Part shown: positions 49,201 through 61,100 of the stretch, one piece after another
How the letters are laid out: the number at the start of each line of letters is the position of its first letter
Numbering within the stretch: position 1 is the stretch's first letter
DNA from: Lepidurus packardi
Lineage: Eukaryota > Arthropoda > Branchiopoda > Notostraca > Triopsidae
Direction of reading: 5' to 3'
Assembly: GCA_023053545.1 (NCBI GenBank)
Contig: JAKZAN010000004.1
Location: 5,208,001 to 5,272,000 of the forward strand
DNA length: 64,000 nucleotides
The notes under the pieces: generated by a model
Databases searched by the model: none
The model's input: the letters and a program-made list of their open reading frames with translations, nothing else
What the model was told of the DNA's origin: nothing
Translations under genes and position numbers: made by a program

Positions 49201-52200
49201 GTGCGAAATGCAATCCTCAGTCAGTCCATTACCACTTCGCTATGCCAATGAGATCACGCGCAGCTCTGGCGTTGCAGCATCCAAGAGTATCATCGCTTTT
49301 ACATTAGCTCATTCAATTCCCCATTACGGGGAACAACGTCTCCCCCTCCCAGTACCCCTTCAGCAGCTATCGTTTTAATGCAACATTAGACAACAATATC
49401 TATATTATATTCCTAACATTCTCAACATACATCATCGACAACAGAGAGGCGGAGGGGGAGGTCGGGGTGGTTGGGAGGTGGACTTAAACGCCTTTTTATA
49501 TAAGTTAAAGAATTGTGCATAAGTGCCAAGTTTCCAAGTTCCAAAGGCCCCCAGACGGCGCCAATATGTGTACAAACACTTCCGAGCTGCCTTGTCAACA
49601 CGGCAAGCACTTATTTGTGGAGCTTTAGGGCTCCTAGCATTCCACACAAAATAAGTCCAACCTACTTTTGCTACATCTCCAAGATTCCCTCTTTTTCTTT
49701 TTCTCCTCTCGGTGGACGTTTTGCAGGAAGCAGGCGAAGATGAATGATCTGGATGATGGCCGTGTTTATTGAGAGTGTCCATTGCCCAGCTCCGTTTTCC
49801 TTTCTCAGACCAGCAAGCTATGTAACTCTCCCCCCCTTCTCTCGGGAAATTCTTTAACGACAAAGCTTGACAGACTGAAGAAGACAATTAGACGATCAGG
49901 CCATTCATACCACAATTTCAGGTCTCCCTCTATTGGTTTTTTGCCCTACTTCCTTTGTGGTCGTAAACCAAAATAAACCAAAGTAAACAGTTTGGTGTGG
50001 TATTTCCCCAACCCATAATTCAGATAAAAAATTTAAAAATGTGTTTTGTTTCTTATCGAATTACACAGCTGAGGATGCCGAAGATGTTTCGAAAAATGTT
50101 GTTAACCAGCTTACTCCAGCTGGTCCATCGATTTTTATGACGTAAATTAACCCCAATTTGAAAAAGATTGAAAACCTTGGGTCCAAAAAGCATTACCACA
50201 CATGTATAACACCGTGCTACTATAAACGCTTGGCAGTCGGGACTGTTGATTCGTTGGCGGTTAGAAAGACAATATAAAGCGGCATGGGCATGGTAAATGT
50301 CATCTAATAGCCAGGGTTGTATGTGATTGCATATACATCCCTACGAGCAGTTTGCGTGTCTGCGGCTGTCGGCTGATGTCAAAGGTAATCAAGTCGACTC
50401 CATAAAATGCTTCTGTATTCCCATTCCTTCTTTGTCGTACTTAATATCCATACCTGCAAAGAACTTCCAGAGGAGTGAGAGAAAGGGAGAGAGAAGGAGA
50501 GCGGCAATACTGTAGAGCGCAGGTCTCTACAATGCACATTCACACCTGGGCGCTTGCACTTATTCCCTCTCGGGTCTCATTTATTATGTAGATGGACACC
50601 GGCGTTTCTTTAATGACAGGGCTAAATAGTCATGGAAACTAGAGTCATACCATATGCCATGGCATGCACGGATTCCCTTTGGCCGCAGAAACTATATCCC
50701 AGCTAGTTGGCTGAAAATGGCTCTCTTAATCTTCCAAACGACCATCGCCAACTCCTTTTATTTCTATTTCAACACCAGACAAAATCACGAAAAGGTGTGC
50801 GACGCAAGCCTTAACTATGTAGAACACGAAGCTCATTCGCAAAGAGCGACAAGCTCTAATTTTTACCAGGTTTTAACGAATTGTACCAAATTAACGCGGC
50901 CGAGGGGAGAGAAAAAGAAGCTGTAAATGGGTTCCGCTTTGATGTCTAATATTACTAGTACATAGCTAATTCATTACGTGTGAAGAATGCAATTGTGTCT
51001 AGCACAAGATCTGCGAAGAAAAAGTATTACCTTAAAAGAGAGAAAAAATGACGGCCAAAATGGGATGCTATATTGCCGCCCTACGCGATGCTCGTTCTTG
51101 GCTTCTAGGCTTCTAATTAACTTTTGCCGCAGCATGCTCCCAGCTAAGGAAAAAAGAATTAGGAAAAAAGATACCTTTGCTTTCTTCCTTCTTCGCGAAT
51201 CGGAGGTTCTTTTTGGGTAGCGAGGACTGACTTCTAGGTTCATGCGCAATAACGCTTTGGCCAAACACTTGTAATTCTTTTACTACACTTATAATTTATC
51301 CATATATGTGGATGCTGAGGGTATTATTATGACCAATATTATTTACCCCGTTTTCTCATAGAAAACAGCAAAACACATGACCGCTTCCTTGATTCTTCCC
51401 AGTGTTCTGTGTCATGGCCCTGCGTAACGAGTTGCATTTATTAAGGGGACATACACAAGGACGGCTCGACAACCGGACTACGGTGTACCCGACTTAAGGA
51501 CCACAAACCCCTAACCTAATCTTACCTAGTCCCTAAGTCGGGCTTCGAAGTCCTTATGTCGGGGTTCGTAGTCCTAAAGTCGGGGTTCATAGTTCTTAAG
51601 TCGGGCACACCATATGCCTACTGTCTAGTCGTCCTTGTATCGCGATGCCTTATTAAATAGGTCCACAATAAAATAGCGAGTATTCCCAAAAAGTCAAGCG
51701 GGGCTCGTAGCGTCGCCCCGGTCTGTTTTTTAAATGTGGCAAAAGACGCAAAAATGAATAATGAATTATTTACCTATCAGAAATTCCTCAATGTAAGAAA
51801 GAAATCCAGTGTAGAAAAGAAGTTACATGTCCAGAATGATCTTTGGACATGTATTCACAGCCAATTTCCTCTTACTAACCCTCTGGACACCTTCATATAC
51901 TCTGCACGCTCAAAACGCTATTTTCAATCATGACACCGTCATCCATTATTTCCCCACCCATTTGACTTGCTTTTTCCCAAGAGGTACACATTAACAACTT
52001 GTGGCGTGCGGTGTCCGAAAGTTTGTCCCTAATGAACACACAATTAGGCTAAATTCCACTCCATTGCTTCATCCTACAATATCACACACACAAACACAGC
52101 TCTTAGAGGCGCCTGCGGCTATAGTATATCTCCCGCAATTGCAGGGGTGGGACGTGTCACGATATTGCTCCGAGTACACCCTAATTGAACGGGAAGGGGT

Positions 52201-55009
52201 CTCTATATATGATCTTTTACACCTCAAGTTAATCTGTTTCTATCGTGCAGTGTGGGCTGTTTTCTGAACATGACTAACCCGAACTAAAAGAAAAGGTCAT
52301 ACCTTGATTAATGCGAAGAAGCGAAGAACCCTAATGATCCCCAATGGAATCTTTGGAATAACAATGGACTGAAAATAGCCAAAAGTCTTGGCTTGGACCA
52401 ACGAACCTTCTTTTTATTTACTTTTATTATATTCTTGTGAATTTTATTTTGTATTTTATGTTTTTTATCTGAAGCGGCAAAAAGACTAGCTCTTTGACAA
52501 ATGCTCCAGCGGGAAAGAAAAACTAACGATTTACACGATTGCCAAGTTAAGAAACACAGGAAGTAACACGTGCGTAAAACTCAACGTTCTGCGCGTCATC
52601 ACATTCGCGTTGTTGTGTTGTGCCACTAAAAAAAACCTTTTTGAAGCACCAAGGGAATAGGAAGCCAATCCTTAAAACTAAAAGTTGCTCAGCATCTAGC
52701 ATCAAGGCTCATTCACCCAAGTTTTAGCCTGCTTTATCTCCCTAGACGTCTCCAGCATCTCCGGGAGACTGCCCACACAGTATGTTCTCTCAACAACACC
52801 CTCCATTGACACCCCATCACACTTACGACAGGGTTGACATAACAGTCGACCAGCCATGCTCGACTTTAAACAACAATTAGTCACCCCAGTAACCCAGCTT
52901 CCCAATGCCATATCTTTTTTCTGAAGCAAAAGCGAGAAAAAAGAAATTAATTTTTAAAATGTCAAACATGAGCTTCCTAAAAACTCCTTAAGATTTCCCA
53001 GGAGCAGAAAGTAGCCTAAATAAGTTGATAAAAACTTTCAAAACGCCATAACATGTCTTAAAACTATTTCCTTATTTGCTTTCGCTTTTAATATAGAATT
53101 TTGTTGCCTGTTTGGGAGACACCCCGAAGTGTTAAAGCCTTATCTGTTTGCTTGGTTCGAGTGAATAGATTCACTCGAACTCAACCTTTCTTGCCATTTG
53201 AACTTCAGTCAAGCCTCAAACGCAAACCTTGCAACTGCCCCAACTTGACTTGTCAACGTAACTCGGTTTTCTGGGGTGAAAACCACCCTCGAAGGTGTCA
53301 CTTTCCTAGCGCGAGGGTGGGAAAAACCGTCTATATAACGCTGAGGCTTATTTAGTTGACTTCTTGGGTCTTTTGGTGCTCTTAATTGCAGTCTTTCATT
53401 TCATTAAGTGCTTGTCTGTCTCTTACAGCTGCCACACGCTAAAGACCTCATACCCCACCAAAAAGAAGAAAAATCTCAGAAACAAGGAAGTGGTTAGCGA
53501 CAATTTTGTACTCCTCTTTTCTTTGACACCCTAGTTAGAAAGTCCTCAGTCCAAAGAGCGACCAGGCAGGTAAATGGGCTGTTGACAGCTTCACGACTTT
53601 TTCCCGTGCAAGTCAGACTTGTACCTCGTATAATGAACTTTTTTTTTGGTTTGCTTTTGTCGCCATTAAATGAACTGCCACTTCATTAATCAGGACCCAG
53701 TAAGACAGCAGGACATTGGAGAGCTTAGCAAATGTTGGGGTGTGGACACATTTCTACACGGGTCTTGGGAGAATATAACTTGCACTTCCGTTCAAACTTC
53801 AAACTTCCCTTCCTTCCCACTGATAGAAAGTCTTGACTGCAATCTGCAAGGAATCTTCTACGAAGGTTCAAACACTTGCTTAAAAATAAAAAAAAAAATA
53901 ATAAAGAAACGTAGACATCAATGTCTTTCGATAAGACAAAGCAGGTTGGATAAGACAAAATAAGACAAAAGAAAAAGGCGCATCTGAAACGCTCGATTAG
54001 CTCACAACTTCCAACCACAAAATTGTTCAAAAATTGGATCTCGTAAGTCATAACACAATAACTGTCCAAGCAGAAATCTACTTTGACGAACAAAAAAATA
54101 CATTTAATTTCTTTTTTTACGGCAACTTCTAATCGAAAACCCTTGAGAAATAAAGTAGAATAAAAATAAGTACGCAAAAATAGTGGCAAACAGATTTAGG
54201 ACAAATCTGTCTGCCAACCCTACACGACTAATATCCACACACGTGGCAACTACTCAACACTTTCATGACACTCGAGGGAAATTTCCTGCTAATCGCTTTG
54301 AACGACACACGCTTCCCTCCTCTTCCCGCCTCCTCAGTTTACAGATTTAAAGAAAGCTGACGCTCTGTTGCTAAAAGCAGTTGATAAAATCCCGTGTTTC
54401 AACTGACAAAAGGAGTCCAATATCTCCCATCTGCTCCCGTAAGGGCGTAGCTTAGCGCTTAGCGTCTATAACACCTTAAAGTTTGAAAATTGAACACTGC
54501 ATTTTAAGTTTAATATTTCTTAAAATAATTTAATACCTAATCATTTTAATATTTATTCAATTAATCATATTTGTACGTTCTCTTTCCCCCCAATAGGCAG
54601 TGGTAACCACGCCAATCTGTTCAGTAACCGACAAGCCACCAAGAAGAAGCGCAAATCTCGGACGGCGTTCAGCAATCACCAGATCTACGAGCTGGAAAAG
54701 AGGTTTCTGTACCAGAAATACCTGTCCCCGGCTGATCGGGATGAAATCGCCTTATCGCTGGGACTAACGAACGCCCAGGTCATCACATGGTTCCAGAATC
54801 GCCGCGCCAAACTGAAGCGTGATGTGGAGGAATTGAAGAAAGACGTAGAATCGACCGCAATCCTCGGTCCTCATCATCATCCTATGTCGCATTCGCACAA
54901 AACCATGCTAGCAGCGACGGCCGTCGCCGGGCCCATGGCGGAGATGAGTCTTTTGCAGCAAAAAGCTGACGAGTACCAGCAAGCGTTGCAAGCGGCGACT
55001 GGCGAGTGA
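40298..55009 (+). CDS. Lbx: Lbx/ladybird homeodomain protein
   Basis: Two exons (40298-41720 and 54597-55009), split by a 12,876-nt intron in phase 1, give 611 aa. That is about twice the length of vertebrate LBX1. Residues 167-173 (FSIMDIL) are the EH1/TN-like repressor motif found in Lbx proteins. Residues 452-466 (PLDALFQMTSKTFEG) are the Lbx signature before the homeodomain (vertebrate form: PLQALEELASKTFKG). The homeodomain is at 492-551. It includes KSRTAFSNHQIYELEKRFLY and AQVITWFQNRRAKLKRD, with Thr47 typical of Lbx/Tlx. Between them lie His-rich, Ser/Pro-rich and acidic stretches that account for the extra length. The homeobox is uninterrupted. Lbx proteins are nuclear transcription factors of muscle precursors and dorsal interneurons. 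The intron position just upstream of the homeobox matches the family. Confidence 0.97.
51436..51658. mobile_element. Foldback MITE with internal tandem repeats
   Basis: The left arm (ATTTATTAAGG, then ACAAGGACGGCTCGACA and CCCGACTTAAGGAC) is matched inverted on the right (GTTCTTAAGTCGGG, TGTCTAGTCGTCCTTGT, CCTTATTAAAT). This gives terminal inverted repeats of roughly 65 bases. The interior holds four or five copies of a unit of about 21 bp like AGTCCTTATGTCGGGGTTCGT. No coding capacity. Confidence 0.75.
52702..52920 (-). CDS. Candidate terminal exon of a nested Cys-rich protein gene
   Basis: On the minus strand, a strong acceptor (long pyrimidine tract, then cttcag at 52926-52921) opens a 73-codon frame. 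It encodes KKDMALGSWVTGVTNCCLK, then a six-Cys segment including LLCQPCRKCDGVSMEG and RTYCVGSLPE, ending TWVNEP and TGA. Good splice signal, in-frame stop and even composition suggest a real exon. I recognise no family. If real, it is the 3' end of a gene lying antisense within the Lbx intron, with upstream exons at higher coordinates that I could not identify. Confidence 0.3.
   Translation of the reverse strand, partial: KKDMALGSWVTGVTNCCLKSSMAGRLLCQPCRKCDGVSMEGVVERTYCVGSLPEMLETSREIKQAKTWVNEP
53155..53180. repeat. 26-base perfect hairpin in the Lbx intron
   Basis: GTTCGAGTGAAT and ATTCACTCGAAC are separated by AG. A second hairpin, CCACCCTCG/CGAGGGTGG with a 20-base loop, lies at 53283-53320. 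Confidence 0.85.
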
Positions 55010-55406
55010 GCAAGTGAAACATCCAAAACACTTGAACACAGAAAATCGTGTCCAAAATCCAAGTTTTTAACACCCCCTGACTTTCAATGTGTTGTAGTAA
55101 TTATTCGTTTAATTTTCGATGTGATAAAAAGACAAAAAATCCTAAATTCTTTTTATTTTAAATGTTGTACATTTTGTCGTCTACCAAAATTCTAAATCGG
55201 GAAACTGTTTCTCCCTCATTCTTTTGTAAATATATTTTTTTTTCAGTAAAACCAAAAAAGGCAAGCCCTATTTTTTCCCAAAAAATCTCTTAAAAAGTCT
55301 CGAATATACTGTATATCTTCCCTGGATTTTTCCTATTGTAAAAGCTTGTCATTATGCTGCAGTTGCCCAAATCGCTGCTGTCGTTTACATAATTGCTCGT
55401 ACAGAA

Positions 55407-55425
55407 AATAAAAAAATTAAATAAA
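55407..55425 (+). terminator. Polyadenylation signals of Lbx
   Basis: Two AATAAA motifs (55407-55412 and 55420-55425) lie about 400 bases after the Lbx stop codon, suggesting a 3' UTR of about 0.4 kb. Confidence 0.5.
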
Positions 55426-56120
55426 AGTTTATCTCAGCAATCTCCAAAAAAATGTGACAAAAAGCCAAGCACATTACAGGTAGGGGGAAGGCTGTTTCAT
55501 AAAAAAATAAAATAAAAAAAACACCACTTGGTTTCTAGTTTGTCTACGTCGTGACGTCTTCATTTGCAGTATTAACCTCGCCGCCTTCTACTTTATCCTC
55601 CTCGCATGGCATTGCACGCCCTTTCTCTCTCCAGGTAATTTCCCATCAAGCCAAGGAGGGAGCCAAAAAGCGCCAAAAGATGATGGTCAAGCACCGTAAC
55701 GAAACCGCGACAAGGAATTAATCACCCGTGAGGCGGCCTTTTCTCGGTATATGGTACCACTACGTTACTATACGTATGGGTAAGCGCCTTACATCCCTCT
55801 GGTGAACGATGGGCAATTGCCTCAGCCTACAATAACTTCCGGTATACCGGATAGATTGGTTGGAAGGGAAGCTCACTATTCCACAGCAAAAGGTGTGAGT
55901 AGAGATGTCAAGGATATGGATGGATACAAAACAGATAACTGACGTTGGGACCGCCCCCGATATCCCGTTGCAATTTTCTCTACGGACGTTTCCTTTACCC
56001 CACTTTTGATTACCAAAACTAAGAAGAAACCTATTAACGTTCCATTCATGGCTGTTTACCAATTCAAACTATACGCAATATTATCTTTACGTTAGGAAAA
56101 GAGGACTTATGATCATGATT

Positions 56121-56240
56121 AGAATTAAACCTCATTTTACACACTAAGGTAAATACAATAATAAGGATAATTACAATAATAAGAATTAAACCTCATTTTA
56201 CACACTAAGGTAATTCAATAATAACTATAATTACGATACT
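56121..56240 (+). repeat. 61-bp tandem duplication
   Basis: The unit AGAATTAAACCTCATTTTAC followed by ACACTAAGGTAA and a CAATAATAA tail starts at 56121 and again at 56182. The copies are nearly identical, so the duplication is recent. Confidence 0.9.
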
Positions 56241-57918
56241 AAGAAGAATGTCAGGTTAAAAGCCTTCGATATTTAAATTTCCAAATAATAAATAAGACAA
56301 CTTGGAAATAAATGACAAAATTATATGAACTAAAACATCTAAAACAAAGAGTGGTATTACAAATTAGGACAGAAATTATTGTCCCAGCTGAGATAATAAT
56401 GAGCTTCTCCACTATTAGTTTGTTTGAGATAGATAATACCTCCGGATATAAATAATATAATACGACTTAAAACACACAGTACAGTAAAACTGTGTCTGGC
56501 TCTCATTAAAACTACATATTTAGGCTATTTTTTTATTTTGTAAAATTACGCACATAATAGAGTTTGTAACAATCCTTGTGTAATTAGGCCAAATCTTTCG
56601 AAAATGCACAGTTACTTCCGTTGTCTTGCTACCAAATTAATCTGTCACTAAAATTTATCTTAGGTAGGACAAAAAAAGAAAAAACGTAAAAAATAACGCC
56701 TTTGTTTCCTTTTCCAATTGCTGAAATGTAATTACGTTGATTTTCCTTAACATTTACAGTAGCATTAAATTTAATGTAACATTTCACAGTAAATTCACAA
56801 GTTTAAAGGTTCCCTAGTACGAGATTACCCAGTGCAAAAAAACTGTGCAATTTTTTGCCATACGCAAAAAAAACTAATTGGAAACGCGTAAAGAAATTAA
56901 GTGCAATGCTTGTTGAGACACACAAAGCTTGATCCATAACCCCTAAAACAGCTTACGACAGTAAATTTCTAGCCGCATCGAGTCTCCCTCCCAAAAAAAG
57001 AGTGCAAATAAACAACTAATATTTATTTTTTTCAAACACTATAACATGCAGGGACGCATGCCATCTTTCTATATGTTAATGAAGCCTTCCAGAAGTTCAA
57101 ATATTTACTGATTCTAATCGGACCATTGTCGTAAAACTGCCGAACAAAAATAATCGCAGGGGGGTGGGGGATTTTGTTCGTTTTCTGTATAACAGAAATC
57201 CCCCCCCCCCCTCCCGTTTTCTACCAAAAAAAAATACGATACCGGTTTCGCCTCTGACATCACGCAGGCGGTGAAGCGTCTTAATTAAGCCTGACTTCAC
57301 ACCTTATCCATTGGGGGTGCCCCTTTGAGCTCCTTTGCTTATATCTTTATATACCCGTGGAAAAGCACTTGAATAAAAGATGTATAAAAATCCTTGTATC
57401 TTTTTCTCAGCGGTGCCGCGTGATAAAGAGGCTGCACGTTTGACCCTTCACCTTCCTAGTCTCACATCAACAGCATAACGAGTATTCCCCCCCCCCCCCC
57501 TCAAACCAAGCTTTCTTACCTTCGGGAAATAGGAAGTCTCTTTCTCTCTCTCTCTTGCATATGTGAAAAGAAATCTTCTCTTAAGCGCCAATATATAAGC
57601 GCGCAACACACGCGCGCCGGCATGACTTTATAAATATCTAAATTCTCGCCGCATAGAAAGTGAATGACGTACCATACGGCCTGTGTAGTGCAAGAGAATA
57701 CTGAAGTCACCAAAGTTACATTAGCATTTAGATGCATTCTTGCAGTCTATATTCTACAAATGACTTTGTATGACTTTGTAATCATGAATTATTCTAAGAA
57801 TGAATTTTTACCAAAATTTTCTAAAGTACTTCACGAGTTACTGGCAGGTAATCTTTTTGTTATGATGGTACAAACGTATATTACACTACACATTATGGCT
57901 ATGACTCTTATTACTATA

Positions 57919-57962
57919 CATACTGTTTACTTCCATACCTACGTATGGAAGTAAGCAGTATG
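57919..57962. repeat. 44-base hairpin, 20-bp stem
   Basis: CATACTGTTTACTTCCATAC and GTATGGAAGTAAGCAGTATG pair along the whole length with one T/G mismatch (a wobble pair in RNA) and a 4-base loop. It could be a foldback repeat or a small RNA hairpin. Confidence 0.85.
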
Positions 57963-58020
57963 AATGTTAGATCAATAAACAAAGCTCTCGAGTCTCATAT
58001 AGGTCCAGTACCAGATGCTG

Positions 58021-58138
58021 AACACGTGGGTGACGTCAGAAAGTCCCGTCACCGTATTTTGTGATTCCTGGTTTAATAGCGTAATTGTACTAATTCGCAT
58101 TTGATGAAAAGAAACGTAATCATCAGAAACTAGACTTT
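58021..58138 (+). repeat. Dispersed element copy 2, with GTGACGTCAGAAAG core
   Basis: It resembles 31911-32030 in block order: ACACGTGGGTGACGTCAGAA, TTTAATA, GATGAAAAGAAACGT, then AAACTAGACTTTT. It starts about 3 kb downstream of the Lbx stop. Confidence 0.55.
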
Positions 58139-61100
58139 TCCCACTACGATTTCAGGCTCCCGTATAACCTTAGCTTATTGATGCGAAACAGTCAGTGGTG
58201 GCGCTGATGTTTGTTATTGTTTTGCAAAAGCCTTGCGTAAGAAAGTAACAAAAGAAGCATATTGCTAATTGTCGGCTTGTTTTGCTTCTGAAAAGTACAA
58301 CTTGTCACCACAGTTTGCTGTAGCAGCACAATGTCCCAAATCAAGTCGTCGAACTTTTCGAACAAGATTTTTCCAAACGTCTTGTCCAATTTGAAAGCAA
58401 CCTAAAACAAAAGTTGTCTTTTGTTAGCTGCTAGTGCACAACCAAGAAAATATTTTACATTGTTGCAAACTTCATTTGCATGTTACTGATTTATTATTAA
58501 TTGGAAAAAAGATGGATTAGCTAATACGCTCTGCAATAGCTGTAATATGCTCAAGAATCCTGTCAAATAATGTTTTTATTGAATGTTCTGGTTTTAACGA
58601 AAAGTTGTTTCAAAATTCGCCATGCTAACCGTCTATACCGAGCTAAGGTCTACGGGAGCTTAAGCCTAAGTTGTTAGTTAGTGTCATTTATTCATTTTCA
58701 TTATTTCATTTTCATTATTATTAATTTATAAACTATTCATTCATAAACTATTCAATAAAATATTCATTTTCATTATTTCATTCATTATTATTAATTCATT
58801 ATTTAGTCTTTCACTGAACGCAGCAAAAAACATCAATTTATTAACCAAAAGTCCCTCCCAGAGATACCGCCATAATTGTTTTTCTTCAATTAAAACTTAA
58901 TTTCTTCTTCTATTTTTCTGATCCGTCACCTCGTAGTCGTTACAAAAGAAATTCGCAATACTATTAAGATACCAAAGATTGCTGTTTGCGGCAACAAAAC
59001 GACATTTCCTTCCTCCAGGAAAACAACATACAATATAAAAATCCCTACAAGATGAGGAGAAAAAGACATTAAAAAAGGGTTAAAAAAGCGTAAACTAAGC
59101 TTTTTTCTGGCTTTTTTAATCCTTACCCGAAATTACGTGGTACTTACTCCAAAGTGTCGTAAAAATGAGACGATGGCGTGAAAAAGGCTCATAAAAGCAA
59201 AGTTGATGAAGGCAAGCTCTAATCTACTTCGCATGAATCTAACCACTACCCCAAGTATTTTTTTTAACTTGGTTATGAGCAATGCGCATAAACTAGCCGG
59301 AAAGGAGAGGGAGGAGAGTGAAGGCGGGCTATTACTCATGGCTGTTAATGAATTGACGTCGGCGGTCGGGGATTCAAGATTCCAGGTGTGAAACCCCACC
59401 AAAGTCACCTTTTTTTACAGTTTTTTCTCTGACAAGACCATATGAACCGCATCAAGGACTAATATAATATTGTTAAGTTATTTTGTATCAGACCAAACCG
59501 CAAGCTTCAATCCCTTGAGGTGTGTAAAAAGTGTCATAAATCAGCAAAACTGAAAAGGTGGGGTTTTTGCATATGTTTAACTACGGACAGCTTTATATCC
59601 GTGTCGGCCTCAATAATAAGCTAATTTTTCATAAATCCAGAGTTCAATAGTAAAAAAAATAGTATTTGAATAATACAAAAAGTCTTTATGGTTGACAAAA
59701 TGCTATTTGGCCCAGGACATATATCGGATCTATAAAGTCTTCAGTATTCATGAATGAAAAAAAAGGTGTCCTGCTGGGAATGTTTAAATAACCAAAAGCT
59801 ATACAGGGTTAATATTTCACGTGGCAGTTTCATTGCGGCATTTGGCAAACAATTTCACTCTAATACACAAGTCCAGAAAGTATTTGCAGTTACCGCAACA
59901 CAAAATTATACGTGACAGGAGAGATTGGCTGTCGGAGGCACTGCAAGGAGCGGTTTCTTTTGCATGCCCATATAAGGTAGTATCATTAGCAATGGTGGCT
60001 GCCGGCGACGGCGCAATCCTGCGTCTCATATAAATTTAAAGAAATCCGCCTTTTTTGTCACTCTTAGACCGGTTACTTCACAGGGATTTTTTAAAACATT
60101 CTGTTCCTCTATTGAACACCTTCTTTCACTTTTTTTATTGGCAATAAATGAGACATGCCGCTGATCTGTTGTTTAACCAGACCATGACGAATGCTTACCT
60201 ATCAAACGTTCCGCAAACCGCATCATCAGTCCAACGTGCATTATTCCTACGCCCTCAAAACGACTGATGTACTTAAAAAGTACAAAATCTTTTTTTCCAA
60301 TAATCTTAGGAAAATAACTGTGAAGACTTGGAAACAGACATTTTTTCCATCAACCGATAAAAGGAAAACCTAACAAAAACCTGAATTAAACGAGGAAACG
60401 TTTTATATGACCATCTAGATGCTCCTTCCGCATTCATCACTGTACTGTAGATGGCAGCACTTGCTTCTCCGGTAAATTAAACCTAAATTTCGTTGCTGAC
60501 TGAACTTTTTGCTTTTGCCAACAGTTCGCTAAACAAATGCAAAGTTTAAAACATTCCTTCTTTCTTTCTCTTTGCATTAAACTCTGATGTATTTAATGAA
60601 AACTATAAAATGTAATTAAATAGTATTACATACAGTGTCTAGAAATATACAGGCATAATAAATAAGATACGACTGGTATAGTCTCGATTTGAACTATATT
60701 TATCTATTAGTTATATTTTATATTTATCTTATTTTTACTTTTATTTATTGTATTATTATATTTATTATATTATGTTACATTTATCTTATTTATTTTATAT
60801 TATATTTATATTTTATATTTATCTTCTACCATTACGTGTTCTAGAGCTTATAATTATCGTTCATGGAATAGTGTCTAGTAAAGAGAGACAGAAATGGCTC
60901 GGTTTTTACTACACTATAATTAATTAGTCATAGCACTTAAGTCGCTCATTGATTACGATTGATATAGACTTCCGGAATTTTCGCACTTAATTGGCGTCTG
61001 CTGCAACCCCCTAACGACACACGATAGCTTTACAATCGTTCTCGTATCTTCTTCTTCTTTCCCAATCTAACTACGGCCTGTCAAATAAGAAGAAAGTAAA

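Larger units (their letters stand above)
41721..54596 (+). other. 12.9-kb intron of Lbx
   Basis: The donor is TCAG|gtaaga and the acceptor ccccccaatag|GCAG. The intron is far longer than any other in the window (53-485 nt). It contains a foldback element (about 51436-51658), small palindromes (53155-53180, 53283-53320), a poly(G) run (45856-45868), and a candidate minus-strand exon (52702-52920). Other open frames, such as 49432-49887 on the minus strand, show no motif. Confidence 0.8.

Noticed and set aside
49432..49887. 151-codon minus-strand frame in the Lbx intron
   Set aside because: Mixed composition with a proline run made by a CCTCC-type simple repeat. No motif and no splice support.
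53670..54189. Overlapping plus (53670-53963) and minus (53725-54189) frames with several Cys
   Set aside because: Considered as further exons of a nested gene. The two strands conflict and the donor sites are weak.
57664..57954. 96-codon plus-strand frame with hydrophobic stretches
   Set aside because: AT-driven composition rich in Ile, Met, Tyr and Thr, and a direct repeat of ATGACTTTGT at the nucleotide level. It overlaps the 44-base hairpin and looks non-coding.
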